A stretch of DNA of 50,125 nt from assembly GCF_000696305.2 (NCBI RefSeq), contig NZ_AOMT01000035.1, forward strand, positions 1 through 50,125, in the 5' to 3' direction. The notes below the pieces were generated by a model, which saw only the letters and a list, made by a program, of their open reading frames with translations, did no database searches and was not told the origin of the DNA. Below, one piece after another: positions 18,365 to 26,782 of this stretch. Position numbers and translations under genes: made by a program. Positions within the stretch are counted from its first letter, which is position 1, and each line of letters begins with the position of its first letter. Origin of the DNA: Moraxella bovoculi 237. Its GTDB lineage: Bacteria; Pseudomonadota; Gammaproteobacteria; Pseudomonadales; Moraxellaceae.

Positions 18365-19354
18365 ATGACCACAGCGACACTCTCCGCCCCAACTTCTTGG
18401 TGGTCGCCAGCATTTGTCAATGTTGGCGCGTTTTTGCTTTTGTTTGTTTTGATTGTCATCAGCATTTCGGTGGGGGTGGCGGATTTTTCATGGGCGAAAC
18501 TCTTTGACGACACCGACAACAGCTCACAGCTTTTTTTGGTGAGCCGTCTGCCCCGTACGCTCGCTTTAATTTTGACAGGGGCGAGCATGGCGATAGCGGG
18601 CATGATGATGCAGGTCGTGCTAAAAAACCGATTTGTTGAGCCGTCTATGGTCGGGGCGACACAGTCGGCGGTGCTTGGGATTTTGCTCACAAGCCTTTAT
18701 ATGCCAACCTTGCCCCTTTTGGGTAAGATGAGCGTGGCAACCGTCATGGCGTTTGGCGGTATGATGATTTTTATGCAGATTATCAAACGCTTGCCGCCCA
18801 CGGACTTTCTCATCATTCCGCTTGTGGGGATTGTGTTTGGGGGGATTATTGATTCGGCGACCTTATTTTTGGCGTATCAGACCGAGACGGTGCAAATGCT
18901 GTCGGTGTGGCGGTTTGGCGATTTTTCTAGCGTGCTGGCAGGGCGGTATGAGACCTTGTGGCTGGTGGGGATTTTGTCCGCCATTGCCTATATCATGGCA
19001 GACCGCTTGACGATTATCGGGCTTGGGGACGGTATCGCCAAAAATTTGGGGGTCAATAAAGACGCTGTCATGTGGCTTGCCATTGGCATGGTGGCGATGA
19101 TAAGTTCGGTGGTGGTGGTAACGGTGGGGGCGATTAGCTTTGTGGGGCTTGTCGTGCCAAATATCGTGAGCCGTCTGGTCGGAGATCGCCTACGAGTGTC
19201 ACTCCCTGCGGTGGCGTTGCTTGGTGCGTCTTGTGTCCTTTTGTGCGATATTATTGGGCGTGTGATACGTTATCCCTTTGAAATCCCTGTCTATGTCGTC
19301 TTTGGCGTGCTAGGGTCGGCACTGTTTTTATGGCTTTTGTCAAAATCAAAATAG
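18365..19354 (+). CDS. ferric siderophore ABC transporter permease 1 (FecCD family)
   Basis: An inner-membrane permease of 329 aa with about nine to ten hydrophobic helices. FecCD hallmarks are SRLPRTLALILTGASMAIAGMMMQ near residues 58-80 and the cytoplasmic coupling region VGAISFVGLVVPNIVSRLVG that contacts the ATPase. It pairs with the permease starting nine bases after it. Start context is weak (GGGAATCCT before ATG). Products of the two permease genes and the ATPase would form the importer for the lipoprotein's cargo. Confidence 0.92.
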   Translation: MTTATLSAPTSWWSPAFVNVGAFLLLFVLIVISISVGVADFSWAKLFDDTDNSSQLFLVSRLPRTLALILTGASMAIAGMMMQVVLKNRFVEPSMVGATQSAVLGILLTSLYMPTLPLLGKMSVATVMAFGGMMIFMQIIKRLPPTDFLIIPLVGIVFGGIIDSATLFLAYQTETVQMLSVWRFGDFSSVLAGRYETLWLVGILSAIAYIMADRLTIIGLGDGIAKNLGVNKDAVMWLAIGMVAMISSVVVVTVGAISFVGLVVPNIVSRLVGDRLRVSLPAVALLGASCVLLCDIIGRVIRYPFEIPVYVVFGVLGSALFLWLLSKSK

Positions 19355-19363
19355 GGGCGTGTG

Positions 19364-20338
19364 ATGAATTTTATAAAAAAGTTATTGGGCAATCCTATTT
19401 TGTTGGCGTTTATCGTGCTTGTGATTGGCTGTGGGCTGTATTTGACCTTAAATGTCATCAATTGGGATTTTGCCTTGCCCCTGCGTACTCGCAAACTCAT
19501 TGCTTTTTTGGTGGTAGGCTATGCGGTGGGGGTGTCCACGCTGTTATTTCAAACGCTTACGCATAACCCCATTTTAACGCCAAGTCTCTTGGGCTTTGAT
19601 GCCTTATATGTCTTGATACAGAGCCTGATGCTGTTCTTTTTGGGCATGCTAAGTTATGTCACCTTGCCAACGGTGGGCAAATTTGCCTTTGAAGTGGCGG
19701 TCATGATGGTGCTGTCGGTGATTTTGTTTCGTTTTTTGTTTACTAAACATAATCAGGATTTGACACGGCTTATCTTGGTGGGCGTGATTTTTGGGACGTT
19801 GTTTCGTAGCCTATCCTACATGGTCGCTCGCATGATAAATCCCGATGAATTTGTTACCGTACAAGCCCAAAGCTATGCCAGTTTTACCGCTGTTAATGTT
19901 AATCTGCTCATCACCAGTGTGGTGCTGTCGGTGGCGACTTTTATTTATGTGTGGCGACAACGGTTTGCGTTGGACGTATTGCTACTTGGTAGAAATTGTG
20001 CCATTTCGCTTGGCGTGCCGTATCATAAGCTGTCTCTTGGTATTTTGATGACAATCTCGCTACTGGTGTCTATGGCAACCGCCCTCGTGGGTCCGATTAC
20101 GTTTTTTGGGCTACTGGTGTGTGCTTTGACCAATCGTTTTTGTACAAAAATGGCTCATGGTGAGAGGCTGATTTTGGTGACGCTCATCGCCAGTAGCACG
20201 CTCATCGTGGGACAGGCGGTGTTTGAGCATGTCTTTAAAATGGCAGGCGTGCTTGAAGTGGTCATTGAGCTGTTTGGCGGGGTGGCGTTTTTGCTACTGA
20301 TTTTTATGCAATATAGCAAACAACGTACAATGCAATAA
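19364..20338 (+). CDS. ferric siderophore ABC transporter permease 2 (FecCD family)
   Basis: A second permease of the same family, 324 aa from the ATG at 19364 (a GTG directly before, at 19361, is possible). The region LRTRKLIAFLVVGYAVGVSTLLFQTLTHNPILTP-type pattern is seen in the segments RTRKLIAFLVVGYAVGVS and NPILTPSLLGFDALY, and the coupling helix in ALVGPITFFGLLVCALTNRF. GGGGCG precedes the start. The two permeases probably form a heterodimer. Confidence 0.92.
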   Translation: MNFIKKLLGNPILLAFIVLVIGCGLYLTLNVINWDFALPLRTRKLIAFLVVGYAVGVSTLLFQTLTHNPILTPSLLGFDALYVLIQSLMLFFLGMLSYVTLPTVGKFAFEVAVMMVLSVILFRFLFTKHNQDLTRLILVGVIFGTLFRSLSYMVARMINPDEFVTVQAQSYASFTAVNVNLLITSVVLSVATFIYVWRQRFALDVLLLGRNCAISLGVPYHKLSLGILMTISLLVSMATALVGPITFFGLLVCALTNRFCTKMAHGERLILVTLIASSTLIVGQAVFEHVFKMAGVLEVVIELFGGVAFLLLIFMQYSKQRTMQ

Positions 20339-20380
20339 TTCTTAATACATAAAATTTAATCTATAAATTTAGGTTGTTGA

Positions 20381-21079
20381 ATGACAAATAAATTAAAATC
20401 ATTGCACTTATTTGATGTGGTTATTTTGGCGATTATCTTTTTTGGCTTTGCCATTTATAGTTCCAATATGCAGTTTTTTGAATTGATAAGCCATGAGCAG
20501 GTTGCTCCCGAGACTTTGGAATTCAACAGTTCAAGTAACTGGTCGGGGATTTTGAGTGAAATTGTGGCATTATTGGTGGCGTTTGGGTATTTGGCCTATC
20601 GTAAATTTGATTTTACACAATTAAATTTTAGTGTCAATCGCTGGACATTGCCAAAAGTGGTGCTATACATTCTCATTGCAGGAACGGTGGCATCGCTTTA
20701 TGAGTATTTGCAATACTGGGCTTTTCCCGAGCTTTATCCAACCACGGAGGCACATTATGGGGCAAGCGAGCATTTTAGTATGTGGTCTGTTTCCTTTATT
20801 TTATTTGCCCTACTAAATGGCTTTTATGAAGAAGTATTTTTTATTGGATTGGTGGCATTGACCACAAAAAAACATTTACCCCTTGCCATTGTGTTTACTT
20901 TGTTTGTGCGATTTGCCTTTCATACCTATCAAGGATTGGCAGGAGCATTAACCATTACCACTTTGGGGATTGTGTTTTTGTTATTACGCTATAAAAGTGA
21001 TGAACTGGTGCCATTTACTTTGGCACATTCATTTTTTGATTTATTTGGGCTTGGCTTGCCTTTGTATTTGTTGGAATAA
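20381..21079 (+). CDS. CPBP family intramembrane glutamic protease
   Basis: A 232-aa membrane protein with about eight helices. The three CPBP (Abi/Rce1-like) active-site motifs are complete: EE at 150-151 (FYEEVFFIGL), FxxxH ending at His181 (RFAFHTYQG) and HxxxD at His216/Asp220 (AHSFFDLFG). These proteases cut substrates inside the membrane; in bacteria some mature peptides or give bacteriocin self-immunity, but the role here is unknown. It lies between permease 2 (42 bases before) and the ATPase (11 bases after), on the same strand, so it is probably co-transcribed with the iron importer. It is more AT-rich than its neighbours. Confidence 0.85.
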   Translation: MTNKLKSLHLFDVVILAIIFFGFAIYSSNMQFFELISHEQVAPETLEFNSSSNWSGILSEIVALLVAFGYLAYRKFDFTQLNFSVNRWTLPKVVLYILIAGTVASLYEYLQYWAFPELYPTTEAHYGASEHFSMWSVSFILFALLNGFYEEVFFIGLVALTTKKHLPLAIVFTLFVRFAFHTYQGLAGALTITTLGIVFLLLRYKSDELVPFTLAHSFFDLFGLGLPLYLLE

Positions 21080-21090
21080 TTGGGGTATTT

Positions 21091-21852
21091 ATGATAAAAG
21101 TAAAAAACGTTAGCCACAACATCGGCGATTTACCCATTTTAAAAAACGTAAACTTTGAGCTACCCACAGGGCAAATCATCGCACTCATCGGAGCGAACGG
21201 GGCGGGCAAAAGTACGCTGTTTAGCCTGATGGCTCGCATGAATCCTTTGCAGGACAAATCCGCCTGTATCAGCTTTGATGGGCATGACATCAGCACCGCT
21301 ACAGATAGTGATATGGCAAAAGTGGTCGCCATGCTCGCCCAAGAAAACCACATTCAGGGGCGACTGCGTGTGCGTGAGCTACTCATGTTTGGGCGTTATC
21401 CTTATCATCAAGGCAGACCTACACAGGCGGATAAGGATAAGGTGGAGGAGATGATTACAACCTTTGAATTAGAGACGTTGGCGGAGCGGTTTTTGTCCGA
21501 CTTGTCAGGCGGTCAGCGTCAGCGTGTGCTGATTGCCATGGCGGTGTGCCAAGATACGCCGTATATCTTGCTTGATGAACCGCTCAACAACCTAGATATG
21601 TACCACGCAGGGCGACTCATGCGACAGATGAAGGTGTTGGCAAGTCGTGGCAAAACGGTGGTTATCGTGCTACACGACATCAACCAAGCGTCCCAATTTG
21701 CCGATACGGTTGTGATGATGAAAGGGGGCGAAGTGGTGTCGGTGGGTACGCCAAAAGACGTGCTAACGGCTCAAAACATGAAAGTGCTGTATAATGTGGA
21801 CATAACGGTACTAATGCACAATGGCAAGCCGATTGTGGTAGATGCAGTGTGA
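21091..21852 (+). CDS. ferric siderophore ABC transporter ATP-binding protein
   Basis: A 253-aa ATPase with Walker A GANGAGKST, signature LSGGQRQRV, Walker B YILLDEP and the switch His in VVIVLHDINQ. The FecE/FepC-like helical segment RVRELLMFGRYPYHQGR is typical of siderophore importers. It is last in the cluster, and a terminator follows at once. Confidence 0.94.
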   Translation: MIKVKNVSHNIGDLPILKNVNFELPTGQIIALIGANGAGKSTLFSLMARMNPLQDKSACISFDGHDISTATDSDMAKVVAMLAQENHIQGRLRVRELLMFGRYPYHQGRPTQADKDKVEEMITTFELETLAERFLSDLSGGQRQRVLIAMAVCQDTPYILLDEPLNNLDMYHAGRLMRQMKVLASRGKTVVIVLHDINQASQFADTVVMMKGGEVVSVGTPKDVLTAQNMKVLYNVDITVLMHNGKPIVVDAV

Positions 21853-21878
21853 AAAGGGGGCGAGAGTTCGCCCTTTTT
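21852..21878 (+). terminator. intrinsic terminator after the iron importer operon
   Basis: AAAAGGGGGCGA, short loop, TCGCCCTTTTT. Confidence 0.85.
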
Positions 21879-21931
21879 AATATTAAACTGAACAGCATTG
21901 TTCAATAAAGAGATATTTTAAAATTTGGGCA

Positions 21932-22002
21932 TGTAGGGGCAAATTACATTCGCCCAAAAATCAAAATGTTATCACAAGGCAAATGTCATTTGTTCCTACA
22001 AA
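21932..22002. repeat. palindromic mobile-type repeat, copy B
   Basis: TGTAGGGGCAAATTACATTC (21932-21951, then GCCC), a middle of about 20 bases, and the reversed arm AAGGCAAATGTCATTTGTTC (21976-21995, then CTACAAA). Same design as the copy at 17967-18029. The ends TGTAGGG...CCTACA are inverted. It occupies the convergent gap between the ATPase and panF. Confidence 0.6.
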
Positions 22003-22117
22003 TCTACCCAAAGGTATGGTTGATTAACAATGTCAATGATAAATGGTGTCTATGAGTCGCTCCAAGATATAGAAAATCAACCTAAATCCCCACTGGTTCC
22101 ACATTTAAAAAATATTT

Positions 22118-22154
22118 TGTAGGATTGGCAGGGCGTGTTCAACGCACCCCTACA
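22118..22154. repeat. short palindromic repeat, second family
   Basis: TTGTAGGATTGGCAGGGCGT then GTTCAACGCACCCCTACA, with inverted GTAGG/CCTAC ends. Related to 18072-18100. The remainder of the 365-base gap (21853-22217) holds only a 30-codon frame at 22030-22122 of doubtful status. Confidence 0.5.
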
Positions 22155-22217
22155 CGTCCATATTGCAAAAAATATCTTAATTGAACAATACTACTTTTTG
22201 AAAAAACCAAACCAACA

Positions 22218-23654
22218 TCACGCCTTTTTTATCTCCCCCACCTTATTCCCCACCAAAAATGCAACAAGCCCAATCACCAACGCAGGCACAACAGGGTGCA
22301 AATCCCATAAGGCGATTTTAAAATAGGCAATGATGACATAGCTCGTCAGACCTGCCACCATAGACCATATCGCCCCTGTGGCATTGGCTTTTTTGTAATA
22401 CAGCCCAAACACTAGCACCCATAAGAAAGTCGCCTCTAACCCACCAAAGGATAATAAGTTTAGCCAAATGAGCATATCTGGCGGATTTAGCATGGCAACG
22501 ACCGCCAAAATCATGGTAAAGCCAAGCGTGAGCGTGGTGGAGTAGCGTTTGATTTTGGCTTCGTTGTGGATAGCGTCAGGCTTGATAGATAAATACAAAT
22601 CCTTAATCAGCGTGCTTGACGACTGTATCAGCATCGAGTCAATGGACGACATAATCGCCGCCATAGGTGCCGCCAAAAATATCCCTGCCATAAAGGGCGG
22701 TAGCACCGTCATCATGAGCGTGGGAATGACCTTGTCAGGCACATCAAGCTCAGGCACGACCGCACGAGCCAAGACCCCTGCTAGGTGCATGCCCAAGACC
22801 AGCACCGTCATCACTACCGTTCCCACGAGTATCCCACGGTGTAGCGAGCGACTGTCCTTATACGCCATCGCCCGTACCGCCGTATGGGGCAAGCCAATGA
22901 GACCAAAACACACCAGCACCCAAAACGACAGCATAAATGTTGCCGACAGCTTATCATCAACGCCTGTGGGGGTCAGTAGGCGTGGGTCAATGGCGTGCAG
23001 GGTGGTCATGGCGTTCTCCATACCCCCTGTGGCGACAAGCGTTGCCCCGAGTAGGAGCATCGTGCCGATGAGCATGACAAGCCCCTGCACGGTGTCGGTC
23101 AAGACCACCGCACGAAAGCCCCCAATAAAGGTATAAAGCCCAATCACAAGGGCAAACACGCCAATCGACCATTCATAAGGCAGACCCAGTGTCGTTTCAA
23201 GCAGACGACCTGCCCCAATAAACTGCACCACCATCATGCCGAAAAACGCCAGTAGCAGCGAGACACACGCAAGCCACACCACGACTTTATTTTGATAACG
23301 GGCAAATAGCAGGTCATTGATGGTAATGCTACCTGTTTGGCGGGCGAGCATGGCAAACTTCTTACCAAGCGTGCCAAGCGTGAGCCAGATTGCAGGCACT
23401 TGTATCATGGACAGTAGCACCCAGCCCAAGCCAAATTTATACGCCGCCCCAGGCCCGCCGATGAATGAACTTGCCGAGACGTAAGTCGCCACCGTGGTCA
23501 TCGCAAGTACAAATCCGCCCATGGAGCGTGAGCCAACATAGTATTCATTTAAAAATCCGACCGTTTTGCGTTTTTGATAAGCGTGCCACGCCACCCCAAA
23601 CACAAAAAACAGATACAGAACAAGGGGGATTAAAATTTGAATATTTAAATTCAT
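22218..23654 (-). CDS. panF: sodium/pantothenate symporter
   Basis: A 478-aa member of the sodium:solute symporter family with about 12-13 membrane helices. The PanF type is recognised from YYVGSRSMGGFVLAMTTVATY, SASSFIGGPGAAYKFGLGWV and the APMAAIMSSIDSMLIQ segment. It takes up pantothenate with Na+, supplying coenzyme A synthesis. Its ATG overlaps the stop of the yhdT-like gene by four bases (ATGA), so translation is coupled. No terminator was recognised after it. Confidence 0.92.
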   Translation of the reverse strand: MNLNIQILIPLVLYLFFVFGVAWHAYQKRKTVGFLNEYYVGSRSMGGFVLAMTTVATYVSASSFIGGPGAAYKFGLGWVLLSMIQVPAIWLTLGTLGKKFAMLARQTGSITINDLLFARYQNKVVVWLACVSLLLAFFGMMVVQFIGAGRLLETTLGLPYEWSIGVFALVIGLYTFIGGFRAVVLTDTVQGLVMLIGTMLLLGATLVATGGMENAMTTLHAIDPRLLTPTGVDDKLSATFMLSFWVLVCFGLIGLPHTAVRAMAYKDSRSLHRGILVGTVVMTVLVLGMHLAGVLARAVVPELDVPDKVIPTLMMTVLPPFMAGIFLAAPMAAIMSSIDSMLIQSSSTLIKDLYLSIKPDAIHNEAKIKRYSTTLTLGFTMILAVVAMLNPPDMLIWLNLLSFGGLEATFLWVLVFGLYYKKANATGAIWSMVAGLTSYVIIAYFKIALWDLHPVVPALVIGLVAFLVGNKVGEIKKA

Positions 23655-23950
23655 GCGTCGTCCCCTTTGTCTGATGTCAAATCAGTGTCCAAATCTACTT
23701 CCTGATAAACCGCCTTTAACACCGCCATACTGATTAAAATAAAAATCAGGGGCAAAAAAATACAGCTTAACTCAAACCACAACGGCAAGCCCAAAAGCCC
23801 CGTCCCTGCTGGCATAAAATACGCAAAAATCACCCAACCTGCCATGTACAGGAGCGTGAGATACAAAGACCATTTGGCTTCACGGTTGAGTTGATGGCTA
23901 AGGCTTGATTGGGTGTGGGTAGGTTTGGGCGAATTGGAGGTGCCAGTCAT
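23651..23950 (-). CDS. yhdT: YhdT family (DUF997) membrane protein
   Basis: A small membrane protein with two helices (LYLTLLYMAGWVIFAYF and LPLWFELSCIFLPLIFILISM) preceded by a polar N-terminus with the REAKWSLYLT motif of DUF997. In E. coli yhdT precedes panF, as here; it may assist the symporter, though its function is not established. I choose the ATG at 23950 because AAGG lies seven bases before it; ATGs at 23977 and 23995 would add up to 15 unusual residues. Confidence 0.82.
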   Translation of the reverse strand: MTGTSNSPKPTHTQSSLSHQLNREAKWSLYLTLLYMAGWVIFAYFMPAGTGLLGLPLWFELSCIFLPLIFILISMAVLKAVYQEVDLDTDLTSDKGDDA

Positions 23951-24111
23951 AGCATTACCTTGTCTCAAAATTGGCATCAAAGGGAAAAATTGCATTAGTT
24001 TATCACAAAATTTTACGGCAAAAGTTAAAACTTTACGATAAAATAGCCTGAATTTTAAGATTGAAGATTTTAGCTTTTATTCATTTATTGGACATGAATT
24101 AAGGATGTGGT

Positions 24112-24831
24112 ATGAGTTTGCATGACATATTAAGCCATCGTCGTTCCGTGCGCGATTATTTGCCCGTTGCTATTGACGAAGCACTGGTGAAACATTGCCT
24201 TGAGCTTGCCACGCTGGCGCCAACGAGCTCGAATATGCAGCTGTACGAATTCTATCATGTAACGGATAAGACGCTATTGGCGAAGCTTGCCAAGGCGTGC
24301 CTATCTCAAGGTGCAGCGACCACTGCCGATCAGATGGTGGTATTCGTGATTCGCCCTGATCTGCATCGTGCGCGCGCCAAAGCGGTGTTAAATTTTGAAA
24401 AATATAACGTCAAAAACTACAGTCCCGCCCATAAAGTACCTAACCGCACCAAGCGATTCGAGCATTATTATAATCGCCTGATGCCGCTCCTATATAGTCA
24501 GACCAAGCTTGTGCCGACCGCACGCCAGATGCTTGCTCGTACGATTGGACAATTTCGTCCGATTCAAGCAGACGTGTCTTTTAATGACATGCGTGTTGTC
24601 ATGCATAAGAGTTGCGGTCTGGTTGCGCAGACGTTCATGCTTGCCATGAGCGAAAAGGGGCTTGACACCTGCCCGATGGAAGGCTTTGATGGCAGAATGA
24701 TCAAGGATCTCTTGGATTTGCCCGAAGAATGCGAGATTAACATGGTCGTCTCGTGTGGTATCCGTAGCGAGAAGGGTGTTTGGGGCGAGCGTTTCCGCGT
24801 GCCGTTCAATGATGTATATCGCAAGTTATAA
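24112..24831 (+). CDS. nitroreductase family protein
   Basis: A 239-aa flavoprotein of the nitroreductase fold. The N-terminus RRSVRDYLPVAIDEALVKHCLELATLAPTSSNMQ carries the FMN-contacting R-RS-R and APTSSNMQ elements (seen as RRSVRDY and APTSSNMQLYEF); the C-terminal region has GLDTCPMEGFD and the last flavin contact near GIRSEKGVWGERFR. It probably reduces quinones or nitro compounds with NAD(P)H; the physiological substrate is unknown. AAGGA... lies before the ATG. It stands alone between the panF pair and the hemerythrin gene. Confidence 0.88.
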   Translation: MSLHDILSHRRSVRDYLPVAIDEALVKHCLELATLAPTSSNMQLYEFYHVTDKTLLAKLAKACLSQGAATTADQMVVFVIRPDLHRARAKAVLNFEKYNVKNYSPAHKVPNRTKRFEHYYNRLMPLLYSQTKLVPTARQMLARTIGQFRPIQADVSFNDMRVVMHKSCGLVAQTFMLAMSEKGLDTCPMEGFDGRMIKDLLDLPEECEINMVVSCGIRSEKGVWGERFRVPFNDVYRKL

Positions 24832-24953
24832 GAATTCTTATTGGTTACATAATCCTACATAACTCTTGGAGTTTGGGCTTTTTTGGGTTGGGTTTTTTGT
24901 TATAATGAAATGACTAGGCAGGGTAAAAGCCCACTGAGCAAGAGGACAAAAAT

Positions 24954-25430
24954 ATGACAACCATCACCGCCAATAAAGACATCTTTAGCGCATTGATCGC
25001 CAAGCATGACATCCAGCGCGACCTATGTAAAAGCTTCCAAAAGCACGTCGATGCCAAAGATAGAAACAAGGCCAAAGAAGTGTTCTTAGAATTAGAAGAA
25101 GAATTAAAGGCGCACGCGGCCGCCGAAGAGCGTCATCTTTATGTGCCTGTGATGGCATTTGATGAGGGACTTGAGCTGTCTCGCCACGCCATCGCAGAAC
25201 ATCATGAGATGGATGAGCTGATGGCAACTTTGGGTGATGGTCGTACCGGCGATGACAGATTCTTTGAAACGGCGAACGCACTCATCGAAGAGACCATTCA
25301 CCACCTAAAAGAAGAAGAGAATGAATTCTTTAAAGAAGCCAAAAAGCTGCTCGATGCCGACACTCAAAAACGCTTAGGCACGCTTTATCAAGCTGAACAT
25401 GATGCCTATGAGGCCAGACACGAAGACTAA
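24954..25430 (+). CDS. hemerythrin HHE-domain protein
   Basis: A 158-aa four-helix protein with the spaced His and Glu of the HHE cation-binding domain: KHDIQRDL, KAHAAAEERHLY, RHAIAEHHEMDEL and IHHLKEEENEFF. Such di-iron domains bind oxygen or nitric oxide or protect iron centres. It is a free-standing cytoplasmic protein without a second domain. AAGAGGAC precedes the ATG. A strong hairpin ends the gene. Confidence 0.9.
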   Translation: MTTITANKDIFSALIAKHDIQRDLCKSFQKHVDAKDRNKAKEVFLELEEELKAHAAAEERHLYVPVMAFDEGLELSRHAIAEHHEMDELMATLGDGRTGDDRFFETANALIEETIHHLKEEENEFFKEAKKLLDADTQKRLGTLYQAEHDAYEARHED

Positions 25431-25440
25431 GCTGCCAGCA

Positions 25441-25486
25441 GATAATAAAATACCGCCAATGATGCATTGTGCGGTATTTTATTATC
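25441..25486. terminator. bidirectional terminator between hemerythrin and rpmJ2
   Basis: Perfect 16-base arms GATAATAAAATACCGC / GCGGTATTTTATTATC around a 14-base loop. It serves both convergent genes. Confidence 0.85.
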
Positions 25487-25519
25487 ACCATGAAACTGTG
25501 ATGAGGGAAGCGGTAGCGT

Positions 25520-25660
25520 TTATTTTTTCTTTTTGCCGCCTTGTACCGCTTTAAAGCGTGGATTGGATTTACAGATGACAAAGGTACGTCCACGACGACG
25601 GACGACTTGGCAGTCTTCGTGACGGGTTTTGGCAGATTTTAGGGATGATAGTACTTGCAT
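25520..25660 (-). CDS. ykgO: 50S ribosomal protein L36, type B (zinc-independent)
   Basis: A 46-codon gene reading [20 protein letters not shown] ... [20 protein letters not shown]. It has the [19 protein letters not shown] core of L36, but the Cys-x2-Cys/Cys/His zinc ligand set is incomplete, which defines the type B (YkgO/RpmJ2) paralogue. Such paralogues replace zinc-binding L36 under zinc starvation and so free zinc. GGTTCTCC precedes the ATG at 25660. The Zur-type site 35 bases upstream supports this role. Confidence 0.93.
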   Translation of the reverse strand: MQVLSSLKSAKTRHEDCQVVRRRGRTFVICKSNPRFKAVQGGKKKK

Positions 25661-25694
25661 GGAGAACCTCGCATGGTTATTTGAGTAATTATTT

Positions 25695-25714
25695 AAATGT
25701 TATAATATAACTTT
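25695..25714. promoter_or_regulatory. Zur box controlling the type B L36 gene
   Basis: AAATGTTATAATATAACTTT contains GTTATAATATAAC, the near-perfect inverted repeat core of gammaproteobacterial Zur sites (GTTATANTATAAC). It lies 35-54 bases before the L36 start and overlaps a TATAAT-like -10, the usual place for repression. Confidence 0.82.
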
Positions 25715-25792
25715 AAATAAATTATACGCCTCCCTATTCCCTTTTGCAAGCAATAATTGAAAATAATTCTTAAAAAGGTTCGCAGCTAAACA

Positions 25793-26764
25793 TCATGCAT
25801 TAGATTGGATTAACGCTTGGATGATGTCATCTTTGTTTTTTAGGCGTTTGATGGTATGCCAAAGATGTTCAGCTTCAGCATAGCCTTTGGTGAGCATGCC
25901 CAGCCATTGTTTGTAGCGTCCGATGAGTCCTGATTGATTGTCCGTATCGTCATGCAGGAATTCGATTTGATGAGTGATCAGCTCATCCCAAGACAGTTGG
26001 ATGCTCTCATCATGGATGCGCGCGATCAGATCGGGGCGGGTGACCGCGCCGCGCCCGAGCATCAGATGCGGTGTGCTCGCCTGTGCCGTACAGCGACGGG
26101 CATCGTCAGCCGTCCAGACTTCGCCATTGGCGATGATGGGCATGCCAAGATTATTAAATGGCGCAATAAGCTCCCAGTAGGCGGGCGGTTTATAGCCTTG
26201 GATCTTGGTGCGAGCATGAACTGTTAGCCAGCTTGCCTTGGCGGTGTGCACCGCATCACCAATCTCGCTCATCTTAGAGGTGTCGGTGTAGCCAAGTCGA
26301 ATCTTGGCACTGACAGGAATGTGCGCAGGTACGGCTTGACGAACAGCGAGAATAATGTCATGAACCGTCTCAGGTTCATCGAGTAATACAGAGCCGCCTT
26401 TGTGGTTATTCACAGTCTTGGCAGGGCAGCCAAAATTTAGATCAATCGCATGCACCCCAAGCTCTACGGCTGTGAGTGCGCTCTGACCCATGGTGTCTGG
26501 GTTGTTACCAAGCAGCTGCACGTGAATGGGCGTGCCACTGGCGGTCTTGCCATCGGTGTGTAATTCTGGCACGAATTTATAGAATACATGTGCAGGCAGT
26601 GGGTGATGTGTCACCCGAATGAATTCGCTCACCGACCAATCATAAGGACGACCCAGATCACTGGCAATCCGCGTAAGAATCCGGCGCATTAGCGGATCGG
26701 TCAGGCCCTCCATCGGGGCGAGCAGACGAACAGGATGATTAAAAAAATGGCTAAAATCAGTCAT
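25793..26764 (-). CDS. dusC: tRNA-dihydrouridine(16) synthase
   Basis: Flavoenzyme that reduces uridine 16 in the tRNA D loop. The 323-aa length and the motifs APMEGLTD near the start, the proton-donating Cys113 in DLNFGCPAKTVN, VSAKIRLGY, LTVHARTK, IIANGEVW and MLGRGAV for FMN binding all fit. EFIRVTHHPLP at about residues 47-57 is typical of the DusC subgroup rather than DusA or DusB. It begins 18 bases after the helicase gene and is probably co-transcribed with it. Confidence 0.94.
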   Translation of the reverse strand: MTDFSHFFNHPVRLLAPMEGLTDPLMRRILTRIASDLGRPYDWSVSEFIRVTHHPLPAHVFYKFVPELHTDGKTASGTPIHVQLLGNNPDTMGQSALTAVELGVHAIDLNFGCPAKTVNNHKGGSVLLDEPETVHDIILAVRQAVPAHIPVSAKIRLGYTDTSKMSEIGDAVHTAKASWLTVHARTKIQGYKPPAYWELIAPFNNLGMPIIANGEVWTADDARRCTAQASTPHLMLGRGAVTRPDLIARIHDESIQLSWDELITHQIEFLHDDTDNQSGLIGRYKQWLGMLTKGYAEAEHLWHTIKRLKNKDDIIQALIQSNA

Positions 26765-26782
26765 AGAAAAGGTGGTCTTATT

